DNA of 64,000 nt from positions 1 through 64,000 of the forward strand of contig JANREX010000042.1 in NCBI GenBank assembly GCA_030758115.1. The letters run 5' to 3'. The DNA is from Paracoccaceae bacterium. Its GTDB lineage: Bacteria > Pseudomonadota > Alphaproteobacteria > Rhodobacterales > Rhodobacteraceae. A program made the position numbers and the translations under genes. Shown here piece by piece: positions 54,073 through 62,909 of this stretch. The notes beneath the pieces were generated by a model that did not search any database, was not told the DNA's origin, and worked only from the letters and a program-made list of their open reading frames with translations. Position 1 is the first letter of the stretch. Every line of letters starts with the position of its first letter.

Positions 54073-54899
54073 CACGGGATCGCCGCCTGACACCTTCCAA
54101 TGGGCGTGTGGCCGCTCTGTCCCTCAAGGGGCAGGTCGAGGCTGCAAGCTTTGTCGAAGGCTGGTCGCGTCTGGTCGCGGTCCCGGTCGTGGCGCTGCGC
54201 GATGCGCCCGAAGGGCGGCGCGAGCGTGAGCTGCTGCGCGGCGAGGCGGTAACCGTATTCGAGGAACGCGATGACTGGTGTTTCGTGCAGGCCGCGCGCG
54301 ACGGCTATGTCGGTTACTTGCCCGCTGCGGCGCTTCACGAAGGGCAGCCGCCCGATTTGCGGGTCTGCGTGCGTGCGACCCATGCCTATGAGCAAGCGGA
54401 TATCAAGTCTGCCGATCTTTTCGGTCTCAGTTTCGGCACCCGCCTGCGTCACCTGGGGCAGGCGGGGCGGTTCATCCTGACCGATGCGGGGCATGTGCCC
54501 GCCGTGCATCTGACCCCGATGGCCGTGATGGAGGACGACCCGGTCACCGTGGCGACCCTCCTGCTGGGCACGCCTTACCTCTGGGGCGGCAACAGCGCCT
54601 TCGGGATTGATTGCTCCGGTCTGGTCCAGGCGGCTTGCCTTGCCTGCGGGATCGACTGCCCCGGTGACAGCGATTTGCAGGCCGCAGGGCTGGGCGTGCC
54701 CGTGACCGACGGCAGCCCGCCACGCCGTGGCGATCTGCTGTTCTGGAAAGGGCATGTGGCCTGGGTATCGGGGCCCGACATGATCCTGCATGCCAATGCG
54801 CATCACATGGCCGTGGCCTTCGAGGGCCTGGCCGAGGCGGTGACGCGGATCGAGGCGCAGGGCGGTGGGCCTGTGACGGGTCATCGCCGTCTGGGCTGA
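54069..54899 (+). CDS. SH3-NlpC/P60 (C40) cysteine peptidase
   Basis: 276 residues. An N-terminal SH3-like region (GEAVTVFEERDDWCFVQAA, DGYVGYLPAAAL) is followed by a C40 domain with catalytic Cys in FGIDCSGLVQAA and His in KGHVAWVSG. It cleaves gamma-D-glutamyl bonds in murein peptides. No signal peptide is seen, so it may act on recycled murein peptides in the cytosol together with the coupled aminopeptidase. GTG 54069 overlaps that gene's stop. Confidence 0.86.
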   Translation: MTRDRRLTPSNGRVAALSLKGQVEAASFVEGWSRLVAVPVVALRDAPEGRRERELLRGEAVTVFEERDDWCFVQAARDGYVGYLPAAALHEGQPPDLRVCVRATHAYEQADIKSADLFGLSFGTRLRHLGQAGRFILTDAGHVPAVHLTPMAVMEDDPVTVATLLLGTPYLWGGNSAFGIDCSGLVQAACLACGIDCPGDSDLQAAGLGVPVTDGSPPRRGDLLFWKGHVAWVSGPDMILHANAHHMAVAFEGLAEAVTRIEAQGGGPVTGHRRLG

Positions 54900-54919
54900 G
54901 GCGGACCCGTTTTTACCTC

Positions 54920-54942
54920 GGTATTTCTGGCAAGATGAAGAG
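54920..54942 (+). repeat. degenerate intergenic repeat, copy 5
   Basis: GGTATTTCTGGCAAGATGAAGAG is a diverged form of the repeat, between the convergent ends of the NlpC/P60 and 3-hydroxyacyl-CoA dehydrogenase genes. Its position at convergent stops matches copy 2. Confidence 0.6.
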
Positions 54943-54947
54943 GGCGC

Positions 54948-55877
54948 TCAGGCGCCGAGATCGCGTTTCAGCCGTGCAAGGGCCACCAGCGCCGCGTCGC
55001 GGCGACGGGCAAGGTCCTCGGTGCTTTCCCCTTGGGTCGCGGCCTCGATCCCGGCCACGAGGGTTTCGATCAGATCAGGTGTCAGATCGGGCGTGGTTTG
55101 ATCCGCCCAACGCGCCACCTGCGTGGGCCCCAGGTGGTCGAGGTAATGGCGATAGCCACCCGCGCCGCCCCCCAGATGATAGGTCAGATGCGGCCCCATG
55201 AAGGCCCAGCGCAGGCCCGGCCCATGGGCGATGGCGCGGTCCACATCCGCGACCGTGGCGACACCTTCGGCGACAAGACTGACCGCCTCGCGGTAGAGGG
55301 CCGATGTCAGCCGGTTCGCCAGATGCCCCACGCGTTCCTTTTGCACCACGACCGTGACGCGCCCGATGCCATCATAGAAGGCGCGCGCGGTGTCGATGCA
55401 GGCGACATCGGTCGCGCGACCTGCCACCAGCTCGACCAGCGGCACCAGATGGGGCGGGTTCATCGGATGGGCGACAAGGATGCGGCCCGGATGGGCTGCA
55501 CCGTCCTGAATGTCGCTGGCCATGAGCGATGAGGTCGAAGAGGCGATGATCGCATCGGGTGCTAGCGTGGTTTCGATCTGCGCCACGATCTGGCGTTTCA
55601 TCGCGATACGGTCGGGGCCGCATTCCTGCACCATGTCGGCGCCCATGCAGGCCGTGGCGATGTCCTGCGTGACCTGCAGCCGGTCGAAAGGCGGCGCGGC
55701 ATCGATTTCGTCCAGCTGTGCCAGATCGGCCCATGCGCTGGTGATAAAAGGGGCAATGCCGTCCAGCGCTGTTTGCGAGGGATCGCATACCGTGACCCGC
55801 AGCCCCTTTGACAGGAAAAGTGCGGCCCAACTGGCCCCGATCAGGCCCGCGCCGACGATGGCGACATGACGGATCAT
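54948..55877 (-). CDS. 3-hydroxyacyl-CoA dehydrogenase family protein
   Basis: 309 residues. NAD site VAIVGAGLIGASWAALFLSKG, catalytic His in VAHPMNPPHLVPLVELV, and an all-helical C-terminal domain. The length and lack of a hydratase domain recall the lambda-crystallin/L-carnitine dehydrogenase branch as well as short PaaH-like enzymes. It is the last of a minus-strand run paaZ-paaX-DUF2794-this gene, so a phenylacetate-related role is possible but not required. Confidence 0.8.
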   Translation of the reverse strand: MIRHVAIVGAGLIGASWAALFLSKGLRVTVCDPSQTALDGIAPFITSAWADLAQLDEIDAAPPFDRLQVTQDIATACMGADMVQECGPDRIAMKRQIVAQIETTLAPDAIIASSTSSLMASDIQDGAAHPGRILVAHPMNPPHLVPLVELVAGRATDVACIDTARAFYDGIGRVTVVVQKERVGHLANRLTSALYREAVSLVAEGVATVADVDRAIAHGPGLRWAFMGPHLTYHLGGGAGGYRHYLDHLGPTQVARWADQTTPDLTPDLIETLVAGIEAATQGESTEDLARRRDAALVALARLKRDLGA

Positions 55878-55906
55878 GCGGTTTTGTGCGGCGGCTGTGG
55901 CACGCG

Positions 55907-56251
55907 TCAGTCCACCGCGCGGATCAGCTTGCGTTCAAGTACCCGCAACACCGCCCGCAGGTCATGCCCGCGCTTGAGCACCTGCCCATCCATGCCGATC
56001 ACGGCATAAAGGCCCTGCCTGGCCCTGAGCTTGGGCCGCTTTTCGATCCGGTAGATCGGGTTTTCCGCCGTGCGCCGGAAGATCGAGAAGACAGCGACCT
56101 CGCGCAGATGGGAAATCCCGTAATCGCGCCATTCGCCCATGGCCACCATGCGCCCGTAAAGCGTCAGGATCTGTCCCAGTTCGAGCCGGTCAAAGGCGAC
56201 CTGCTCGGGCGCCTGCGCGGTGACGATCGGGATGGGTGGTTGCGCGCTCAT
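55907..56251 (-). CDS. DUF2794 protein
   Basis: 114 residues, soluble, basic C-terminus. It matches the pattern of the DUF2794 family found in alphaproteobacteria: FDRLELGQILTLYGRMVAMGEW-like N-terminal half (seen here at residues 20-42) and RIEKRPKLRARQGLYAVIG later. No function is known. It lies 29 bp after... upstream of the hydroxyacyl-CoA dehydrogenase start and 47 bp past the paaX stop. Confidence 0.78.
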   Translation of the reverse strand: MSAQPPIPIVTAQAPEQVAFDRLELGQILTLYGRMVAMGEWRDYGISHLREVAVFSIFRRTAENPIYRIEKRPKLRARQGLYAVIGMDGQVLKRGHDLRAVLRVLERKLIRAVD

Positions 56252-56298
56252 GCGTCCAGAGTTGCGCCGATGTCCGACGAAATCAAGCCCTCTGCGGA

Positions 56299-57099
56299 TC
56301 AGGCCGGGCGGAAACGTCGCGCAAGGCTGGCATCGGCCGGGGGCATGGCGGCGATTTCACCCTCGGAACTGTCCAGCCAGGCCTCTGCGCCGGGTGTCAG
56401 GTGATGGTAGGCCGCAGCGACCCGCGCGCGGGGGGCCTGCGATGCCAGATCCGCGGGCAGCACCTCGGCCGGCAGGTCGGGGTAGCGCAGCACGATGCGC
56501 CGCCAGCGATGGATCAACAGGATACGCGCTGCCGCATGGGTCAGCGGATCCGCCGCCAACCCCGTGAGCCTGTCCACGTCTGCCATCAGGCGGCGCAATG
56601 CCGTGGCGTGATCGCCACTGATCAGGCTGTCGCGCATCCCCGGCGCCAGATCGGTGATGCGCCCGACAAGGCGAAAGGCAGGTGCCGGGGTCTGCGCTGG
56701 GCTGGCAGGCGTCAGCCAGAGCCCGCCAAGGGCCAGGGCTGTCTGCGCCGTGCCGTCGGTCGTCAGCGCCCATTCGGTCACGGCTCCTGCGCGCGGGGGT
56801 GCATAGATGCGGCTGGTCGCCTCGGAAAAGCGGGCAAGGCCCGAAGGGCTGAGGCGGTAATGGCTGATGCGACCGGCGCGTTCACTGTCCACCCATCCAT
56901 CGCGACCCAGCCGCGACAGGGCGGTGCGCAGCGCGCCGGGTTCCACCCCGATCCGGCCCAGAAGCCGGCCAAGACGCGCAGTCGAAATGGCGCCGCCGCG
57001 ATGCTGGACGCAATCACCGAAGACGGTGATGACAAGCGACCATACCCGCAGGCGGGATTCGGCGTGCAGTGCTGCGATGACGTGATCAAGCGGGTCCAT
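56299..57099 (-). CDS. paaX: PaaX-family phenylacetate repressor
   Basis: 266 residues: N-terminal winged helix (ISTARLGRLLGRIGVEPGAL, TALSRLGRDGWVDSERAG) and the PaaX C-terminal domains with its many Arg/Trp. PaaX represses phenylacetate genes until phenylacetyl-CoA binds. It lies downstream of paaZ on the same strand. A second regulator (TetR, 62292) sits in the divergent paa operon, so control may be double. Confidence 0.85.
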   Translation of the reverse strand: MDPLDHVIAALHAESRLRVWSLVITVFGDCVQHRGGAISTARLGRLLGRIGVEPGALRTALSRLGRDGWVDSERAGRISHYRLSPSGLARFSEATSRIYAPPRAGAVTEWALTTDGTAQTALALGGLWLTPASPAQTPAPAFRLVGRITDLAPGMRDSLISGDHATALRRLMADVDRLTGLAADPLTHAAARILLIHRWRRIVLRYPDLPAEVLPADLASQAPRARVAAAYHHLTPGAEAWLDSSEGEIAAMPPADASLARRFRPA

Positions 57100-57162
57100 G
57101 ACCGCCTGTTACACGTATTGCGCGCGCAACTGAACCTTTTGTGACAAGCGGCACGGGCAGAT

Positions 57163-57185
57163 GGATATTTGAAGCAAGAAGAAGC
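57163..57185 (+). repeat. intergenic repeat, copy 6
   Basis: GGATATTTGAAGCAAGAAGAAGC differs from copy 1 (2212) by one base. It lies between the paaZ stop and the paaX start, in opposite orientation to those minus-strand genes. No gene is present in the 97-bp gap. Confidence 0.75.
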
Positions 57186-57196
57186 CCGGACCTGCC

Positions 57197-59227
57197 TCAG
57201 GTTCGGTCATAGGCCACCATCGTCAGAAGCTCGTATTGCGCCACCTGCTCGCCCTCCTGGTTGGTCAGGGTCGCGTTCCAGGCCACCTCGCCATAGCTGT
57301 CCGTGCGCCGCGTCTTGCGCTTGCAGGTCAGCGCCACGCGGATGCTGTCGCCGGGGCTGACCGGTTTCTGGAAGCTGAGGGCGTTGAGGCCGGTATTGGC
57401 CAGCACGGGGCCGGGATCGGGCTGCACGAAAAGACCCGCGGCAAAGCTGAGCAGCAGGTAGCCATGCGCCACGCGGCCGGGAAAGAACGGATTCGCGCGT
57501 GCGGCATCCTCGTCCATATGGGCGTAGAACGTGTCGCCGGTGAAATGGGCGAAATGTTCGATATCCTCCAGCGTGACGGTGCGCGGATCGGTGTGGATCG
57601 TCTCGCCGATCTGGATCTGCGTGAATGTGCGCTGGAAGGGATGGGCGGGGCCCGTGATCTGCGCGCTGCCCGGCACCCATGTGCCCGTGATCGCGCTCAG
57701 CATGTCGGGGCTGGCCTGGATGGCGGTGCGCTGCATGTAATGCATCACGCCGCGGATGCCGCCCAGTTCTTCGCCGCCGCCCGCGCGGCCTGGGCCGCCG
57801 TGGATCATGTGCGGCAGGGGCGAGCCGTGACCCGTCGCTTCGGCCGCCGAGGTGGCGTTGTTGATGTAGATGCGCCCATGCCAGGCGGCGCTGTCCAGCA
57901 CGACCTGGCGGGCAACGGCCGGATCGGCCGTGAACAGCGAGGACACCAGCGAACCGCCGCCGCGATTGGCCAGCGCCGCCGCATGGGCGGTGTCGCGGTA
58001 GGGCAGCAGGGTCGACAGCGGCCCGAAGGCCTCGACCTCATGCACCAGCCGCGCGGCATCGGGATCGGCGCAGGACAGCAGCATGGGCGGCAGGAAGGCC
58101 TGATCGGGATCCGCATCCACCAGCGTCATGCGCGCGGGATCGCCGTGGATCAGCCGCGCCTCGGTCTGCAACTGTGCCAGCCGCGCCAGCACGTCGGCCT
58201 TCTGCGCATGCGAGGCCAGCGCCCCCATCCGCACGCCCTCGGCAGCGGGGTTTCCGATGGTGATGGCGGCCAGCTTGTCCGAAAGCGCCTGCGCCACATG
58301 GTCCATCATCCCCGCAGGCACGATCAGGCGCCGCGTCGCGGTGCATTTCTGCCCGGCCTTGGTGGTGATCTCGGCCACCGCTTCCTTGACGAATAGCGCG
58401 AATTCGGCGCTGTCCGGCCCTGCATCGGGCCCAAGGATCGAGGCGTTCAGACTGTCCTGTTCCGCCATGAACCGCGTCGAATGCCGCATCAGGGCCGGGT
58501 TGGACCGCAGCATCAGCGCGGTATCGGCGGACCCGGTAAAGGCCACCACATCCTGCGCGCCCAGCCGGTCCAGCAGATCGCCCGTACGCCCGATCACCAG
58601 TTGCAGCGCGCCTTCGGGCAGGATGCCGCTGTCGATGATCAGCCGCACGCAGGCTTCGGTCAGATAGCAGGTCTGCGTGGCCGGCTTGACGATGGACGGC
58701 ACACCGGCCAGCAGCGCGGGCGCCAGTTTTTCCAGCATCCCCCAGACCGGGAAGTTGAAGGCGTTGATCTGCACCGCCACCCCTTGCAGGGGCACGGCGA
58801 CATGCTGACCCAGAAAGCTGCCCTTGCGGCTGAGCATCTCGACATCCCCGTCGATGTAGACATGGCCATCTGGCATCTCGCGCCGCCCCTTCGAGGCGAA
58901 CAGGCCCATGGTCCCGATGCCGCCGTCGATATCGACCCAGCCGTCGCGCCGCGTGGCGCCCGTCAGCGGGTTCAGCGCGTAAAGCTGTTCCTTATGGGCA
59001 TCGAGATACCCGGCCAGCGCCTTGATCATGCGCGCGCGGTCGTGAAACCCCATCGCCCGCAAGGCAGGCCCGCCGACGCCCCGCGCATGATCCAGCATCG
59101 CCTGCATGTCGAGGGCGCTGCCGCCCGCCCGCGCGATGACCTGACCGCTGACCGGTCCGATGATATCCGTTGCCGCATCGCCCGGAGGGGTCCATGTGCC
59201 GCAGGCATAGCTATGGGGTCTGAGCAT
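57197..59227 (-). CDS. paaZ: bifunctional oxepin-CoA hydrolase / 3-oxo-5,6-dehydrosuberyl-CoA semialdehyde dehydrogenase
   Basis: 676 residues, full two-domain PaaZ. The N-terminal aldehyde dehydrogenase domain (about 1-520) has FMAEQDSLN with Glu256 and GQKCTATRR with Cys295, the same numbers as the E. coli active site. The C-terminal MaoC-like hydratase domain has FAHFTGDTFYAHMDEDAA and GRVAHGYLLLSF. It opens the oxepin ring in phenylacetate degradation and oxidises the aldehyde. GGGAGGATTTCCG precedes the ATG at 59227. It diverges from paaI. Confidence 0.94.
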   Translation of the reverse strand: MLRPHSYACGTWTPPGDAATDIIGPVSGQVIARAGGSALDMQAMLDHARGVGGPALRAMGFHDRARMIKALAGYLDAHKEQLYALNPLTGATRRDGWVDIDGGIGTMGLFASKGRREMPDGHVYIDGDVEMLSRKGSFLGQHVAVPLQGVAVQINAFNFPVWGMLEKLAPALLAGVPSIVKPATQTCYLTEACVRLIIDSGILPEGALQLVIGRTGDLLDRLGAQDVVAFTGSADTALMLRSNPALMRHSTRFMAEQDSLNASILGPDAGPDSAEFALFVKEAVAEITTKAGQKCTATRRLIVPAGMMDHVAQALSDKLAAITIGNPAAEGVRMGALASHAQKADVLARLAQLQTEARLIHGDPARMTLVDADPDQAFLPPMLLSCADPDAARLVHEVEAFGPLSTLLPYRDTAHAAALANRGGGSLVSSLFTADPAVARQVVLDSAAWHGRIYINNATSAAEATGHGSPLPHMIHGGPGRAGGGEELGGIRGVMHYMQRTAIQASPDMLSAITGTWVPGSAQITGPAHPFQRTFTQIQIGETIHTDPRTVTLEDIEHFAHFTGDTFYAHMDEDAARANPFFPGRVAHGYLLLSFAAGLFVQPDPGPVLANTGLNALSFQKPVSPGDSIRVALTCKRKTRRTDSYGEVAWNATLTNQEGEQVAQYELLTMVAYDRT

Positions 59228-59301
59228 CGGAAATCCTCCCTTGAGATCGCGCTGTCTGGCGCGCAGCATGGCGCAGGTTTCGCGGCAAAGCAATACTCTT
59301 G

Positions 59302-59315
59302 ACCGTGCGGTCGGT
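59302..59315. promoter_or_regulatory. probable TetR-type operator between paaZ and paaI
   Basis: ACCG-TG-CGGT (59302-59311) is a perfect short dyad, followed directly by CGGT to give ACCGTGCGGTCGGT. TTGACC (59299-59304) overlaps it and could be a -35 for paaI. It lies in the 128-bp spacer between the divergent paa transcripts, so it is a good candidate site for the PaaR-like TetR protein at 62292. Identical bases 59307-59319 also occur at 7859-7871. Confidence 0.55.
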
Positions 59316-59355
59316 TTTGTGCAGGTTACCGTCACTGTCACGGGGAGGAGAGACC

Positions 59356-59790
59356 ATGACGCCTGAGGAACGTGCCGAACGCTCGGCCGCCGCGATGTGG
59401 TCCACCGATGTGGCGGCCCATGCGCTTGATATGGTGCTGGTCCGCGTCGCGCCCGGTCAGGCGGTCATGACAATGGCGGTGCGCCCCGAACATCTGAACG
59501 GGCACGGCATCTGCCATGGCGGGTATATCTTCACGCTGGCCGATACGGCCTTTGCCTATGCCTGCAACAGCCACAACAAGCTGGTCGTGGCACAGGAGAA
59601 CACCATCACCTATCTGAGCCCCGGCAGGAAGGACGAGGTCCTGACCGCCACGGCGCAAGAGGTGCATCTGGCCGGCAGGTCCGGTGTCTATGACGTGGCC
59701 GTGACGGGCGAGGACGGGCGCAAGGTCGCCCTGTTCCGGGGCCTGTCGCGGCAGATTTCCGGGGAACATTTCAAGGAGGACGAGGCATGA
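59356..59790 (+). CDS. paaI: phenylacetate hydroxyacyl-CoA thioesterase PaaI
   Basis: 144-residue hotdog thioesterase: HGICHGGYIFTLADTAFAYA is the PaaI signature. It frees CoA from ring-hydroxylated or stalled phenylacetyl-CoA derivatives. GGGGAGGAGAGACC precedes the ATG at 59356. It overlaps paaJ as ATGA and starts the plus-strand paaI-J-K-R operon. Confidence 0.9.
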   Translation: MTPEERAERSAAAMWSTDVAAHALDMVLVRVAPGQAVMTMAVRPEHLNGHGICHGGYIFTLADTAFAYACNSHNKLVVAQENTITYLSPGRKDEVLTATAQEVHLAGRSGVYDVAVTGEDGRKVALFRGLSRQISGEHFKEDEA

Positions 59791-60980
59791 GAGAGGCATT
59801 CCTGTGCGAGGGGCTGCGCACCCCCATCGGACGCTATGGCGGGGCGCTGTCCTCGGTTCGCCCCGATGACATGCTGGCGGGCGTGATCCGCGCAGTGATG
59901 GCGCAGTTTCCCGGCATGACCGTGGACGAGGCGATCATGGGCTGCGCCAATCAGGCCGGTGAGGATAACCGCAACGTGGCCCGCATGGCCGTTCTGCTGG
60001 CGGGCTTGGGCGAAGGCGTGCCGGGCGTCACCGTGAACCGGCTCTGCGGGTCCGGCCTTGATGCCGTCGGTCAGGCCGCGCGCGCCATCAAGACCGGCGA
60101 GGCCGAGGTGGTGCTGGCAGGCGGCGTCGAATCGATGTCGCGCGCGCCCCTCGTGATGCCCAAGGCCGACAGCGCCTTTTCGCGGCGGGCCGAGATCTAT
60201 GACACCACCATCGGCTGGCGCTTCGTGAACCGCGCGATGCACAAGGCCTATGGCACCGATTCCATGCCCGAAACCGCCGAAAACGTGGCCGCGGATTTCG
60301 GGATCTCCCGCGCCGATCAGGATGCCTTTGCCCTGCGCTCGCAGATGCGCGCCATTGCCGCCATCGAAAGTGGCCGTCTTGCGCGCGAGATCGCCCCGGT
60401 GACGATCCCGCAGCGCAAGGGCGATGCGGTTGTGGTGTCGCAGGACGAGCACCCCCGCGCCACCACGCTGGAAAAGCTGGCCGCGCTGCCGACACCCTTC
60501 CGCGAAGGGGGTAGCGTGACGGCGGGCAATGCCTCGGGCGTCAATGACGGGGCGGCGGCGCTGATCGTGGCCTCGGCCGATGCGGTGGCGAAATACGGCC
60601 TCACGCCCAAGGCGCGGATCGTGTCCATGGCCACCGTCGGCGTCGCGCCGCGCATCATGGGGATCGGGCCTGCGCCTGCCACCCAGGCGCTGCTGGATCG
60701 CCACGGCCTCAAGATCGGGGATGTCGATTTCGTCGAATTGAACGAGGCTTTTGCTGCCCAGGGTCTGGCCACGATGCGCCAGCTGGGCCTGCCCGATGAT
60801 GCGGATCACGTGAACCCCCATGGCGGGGCCATCGCGCTGGGCCATCCGCTTGGCATGTCCGGCGCGCGCCTTGCGCTGACGGCTGCGATCAACCTGTCCG
60901 ATGCCGGGGCCACGCGCGCGATCTGCACCATGTGCATCGGCGTGGGCCAGGGCATCGCCCTTATGCTGGAGGCTGTGTGA
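59787..60980 (+). CDS. paaJ: 3-oxoadipyl-CoA/3-oxo-5,6-dehydrosuberyl-CoA thiolase
   Basis: 397-residue thiolase: Cys87 in VNRLCGSGLDAV, His in GGAIALGHPLGMSG, Cys in CTMCIGVGQG. NRLCGSGLDAVGQAAR is the pattern of PaaJ/PcaF proteins. It makes two thiolytic cuts in the phenylacetate pathway. It overlaps paaI and paaK. Confidence 0.9.
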   Translation: MREAFLCEGLRTPIGRYGGALSSVRPDDMLAGVIRAVMAQFPGMTVDEAIMGCANQAGEDNRNVARMAVLLAGLGEGVPGVTVNRLCGSGLDAVGQAARAIKTGEAEVVLAGGVESMSRAPLVMPKADSAFSRRAEIYDTTIGWRFVNRAMHKAYGTDSMPETAENVAADFGISRADQDAFALRSQMRAIAAIESGRLAREIAPVTIPQRKGDAVVVSQDEHPRATTLEKLAALPTPFREGGSVTAGNASGVNDGAAALIVASADAVAKYGLTPKARIVSMATVGVAPRIMGIGPAPATQALLDRHGLKIGDVDFVELNEAFAAQGLATMRQLGLPDDADHVNPHGGAIALGHPLGMSGARLALTAAINLSDAGATRAICTMCIGVGQGIALMLEAV

Positions 60981-62290
60981 TGGAAGACCTCTCCCCCAAA
61001 CCCGGTGACCTTGAGCCGATCGAGACCGCCAGCCGCGACGAGATCGCGGCGCTGCAACTGGAACGGATGAAATGGTCCCTGCGTCATGCCTATGACAACG
61101 TGCCCCATTACCGCGCCAGCTTCGATGCGGCGGGTGTGCACCCGGATGACCTGAAGTCGCTGGCGGACCTGGCCAAGTTCCCCTTTACCACCAAGGGCGA
61201 TCTGCGCGCGAACTATCCCTTCGGGATGTTTGCCGTGCCGCGCGAACAGGTGGTGCGGGTGCATGCCTCTTCGGGCACGACAGGCCAGCCCACGGTGGTG
61301 GGCTATACCCGCAATGACCTGGATGTCTGGGGCACGGTGGTGGCACGCAGTTTGCGGGCGGCCGGTCTGCGACAAGGGCATATCCTGCACAACGCCTATG
61401 GCTATGGCCTGTTCACCGGGGGGCTGGGCGTGCATCTGGGGTCGGAAAAGCTGGGCCTGACCACGGTGCCGGTGTCGGGCGGCATGACTCCGCGGCAGGT
61501 GCGGCTGATCGAGGATTTCCGCGCGGACGGAATCACCGTGACCCCATCCTATGCACTGTCGATCCTGGATGAATACGCCAAGCAGGGCCTCGACCCGCGC
61601 AAGTCGCCGCTCAAGGTCGGCATCTTCGGGGCCGAGCCCTGGACCAACGCCATGCGCCGCGAGATCGAGGATGCCTTCGACATGCATGCCGTCGACATCT
61701 ACGGCCTGTCCGAAGTGATCGGGCCGGGCGTGGCCAATGAATGCGTGGAAACCAAGGACGGCCTGCACATCTGGGAGGATCATTTCTATCCCGAGGTGAT
61801 CAACCCCGAAACCGGCGAGGTCCTGCCGGATGGCGAGCTGGGCGAGCTGGTCTTTACCTCGCTCACCAAGGAAGCCTTCCCCATCGTGCGCTATCGCACC
61901 CGTGACCTGACGCGGCTGATGCCCGGCACGGCGCGCAGCATGCGGCGGATGGAAAAGATCACCGGGCGCAGCGACGACATGATCATCCTGCGCGGCGTCA
62001 ATGTCTTTCCGACCCAGATCGAGGAAGTGCTGATGCAGGTCCGTGACCTTGCCCCGCATTTCCAGATCGAACTGCACCGCAAAGGCCGGATGGATGCGAT
62101 GCGCGTCCTCTGCGAGGCCTGCGAGGGCGTCAGCCCCTCGGGCCGCGACGCGGCGGCGCGCGACATGTCGCACCGGATCAAGCAGACGGTCGGCATCTCG
62201 GTCGAGATCCACGTCCTCGATCCCGGTCGCGTGGCCCGCAGCGAAGGCAAGGCCGTGCGCATCATCGACAACCGTCCCAAGGGCGACTGA
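60980..62290 (+). CDS. paaK: phenylacetate-CoA ligase
   Basis: 436 residues, PaaK length. P-loop [14 protein letters not shown], the aryl-pocket region AYGYGLFTGGLGVHLG, YGLSEVIGPG, and RSDDMIILRGVNVFPTQIEE in the hinge/C-terminal part. It activates phenylacetate with ATP and CoA. ATG 60980 overlaps the paaJ stop as TGATG. Confidence 0.93.
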   Translation: MEDLSPKPGDLEPIETASRDEIAALQLERMKWSLRHAYDNVPHYRASFDAAGVHPDDLKSLADLAKFPFTTKGDLRANYPFGMFAVPREQVVRVHASSGTTGQPTVVGYTRNDLDVWGTVVARSLRAAGLRQGHILHNAYGYGLFTGGLGVHLGSEKLGLTTVPVSGGMTPRQVRLIEDFRADGITVTPSYALSILDEYAKQGLDPRKSPLKVGIFGAEPWTNAMRREIEDAFDMHAVDIYGLSEVIGPGVANECVETKDGLHIWEDHFYPEVINPETGEVLPDGELGELVFTSLTKEAFPIVRYRTRDLTRLMPGTARSMRRMEKITGRSDDMIILRGVNVFPTQIEEVLMQVRDLAPHFQIELHRKGRMDAMRVLCEACEGVSPSGRDAAARDMSHRIKQTVGISVEIHVLDPGRVARSEGKAVRIIDNRPKGD

Positions 62291-62291
62291 G

Positions 62292-62861
62292 ATGGCGCGC
62301 GGACTGGCACGCGATCACGACGAAAAACGCGCCGCCCTGCGCAAGGGGGCGGCGGATTACTTCGCGCGGCATGGGTATGACCGTGCCTCGATGACGGGGG
62401 CCGCGAAACACTGTGGCGTGTCCAAGGCCTTGATCTATCACTACTATGCCAGCAAGGAAGACCTGCTGTTCGATATCCTTGACGATCATCTCGGCGCGCT
62501 GGTCGAGGTGGTCGAGGCCGCGCGCGGTGACGGCATTCGCGGCGTGATCCGTGCGGTTCTGTCGGCCTATGAGGATGCGGATGCCGAGCACAAGCTGCAA
62601 CTGGATGCGCTGGCGACATTGCCGCCGGAACGCCAGGCCCCGCTGATCGCGGCGCAGCGCCGACTGGTCACCGTCATGGCCGAGGCGGTGGATGCCGAAC
62701 GCCCCGGTCTGGACGCGGACCGGCTGCGCGCGCTGACCATGTCGGTCTATGGCATCCTCAACTGGTTCTACATGTGGCATCGCCCCGGCAAGGGCCTCAG
62801 CCGCGCCGCCTATGCCGATCTGGCGGCGGATTTCGTCATGGGTGGTCTGCGCGCGATCTGA
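62292..62861 (+). CDS. paaR: TetR-family regulator of the paa operon (PaaR-like)
   Basis: 189 residues. The helix-turn-helix is RASMTGAAKHCGVSKALIYH followed by YYASKEDLL. It starts one base after the paaK stop and ends the operon, which fits PaaR, a phenylacetyl-CoA-responsive TetR repressor. The candidate operator is at 59302. Its ligand is inferred from the operon. Confidence 0.8.
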   Translation: MARGLARDHDEKRAALRKGAADYFARHGYDRASMTGAAKHCGVSKALIYHYYASKEDLLFDILDDHLGALVEVVEAARGDGIRGVIRAVLSAYEDADAEHKLQLDALATLPPERQAPLIAAQRRLVTVMAEAVDAERPGLDADRLRALTMSVYGILNWFYMWHRPGKGLSRAAYADLAADFVMGGLRAI

Positions 62862-62909
62862 GATGGTGCGCCGGATGCCCTGTTGCCTTTGACGATCCGG
62901 ATTGCGGCC

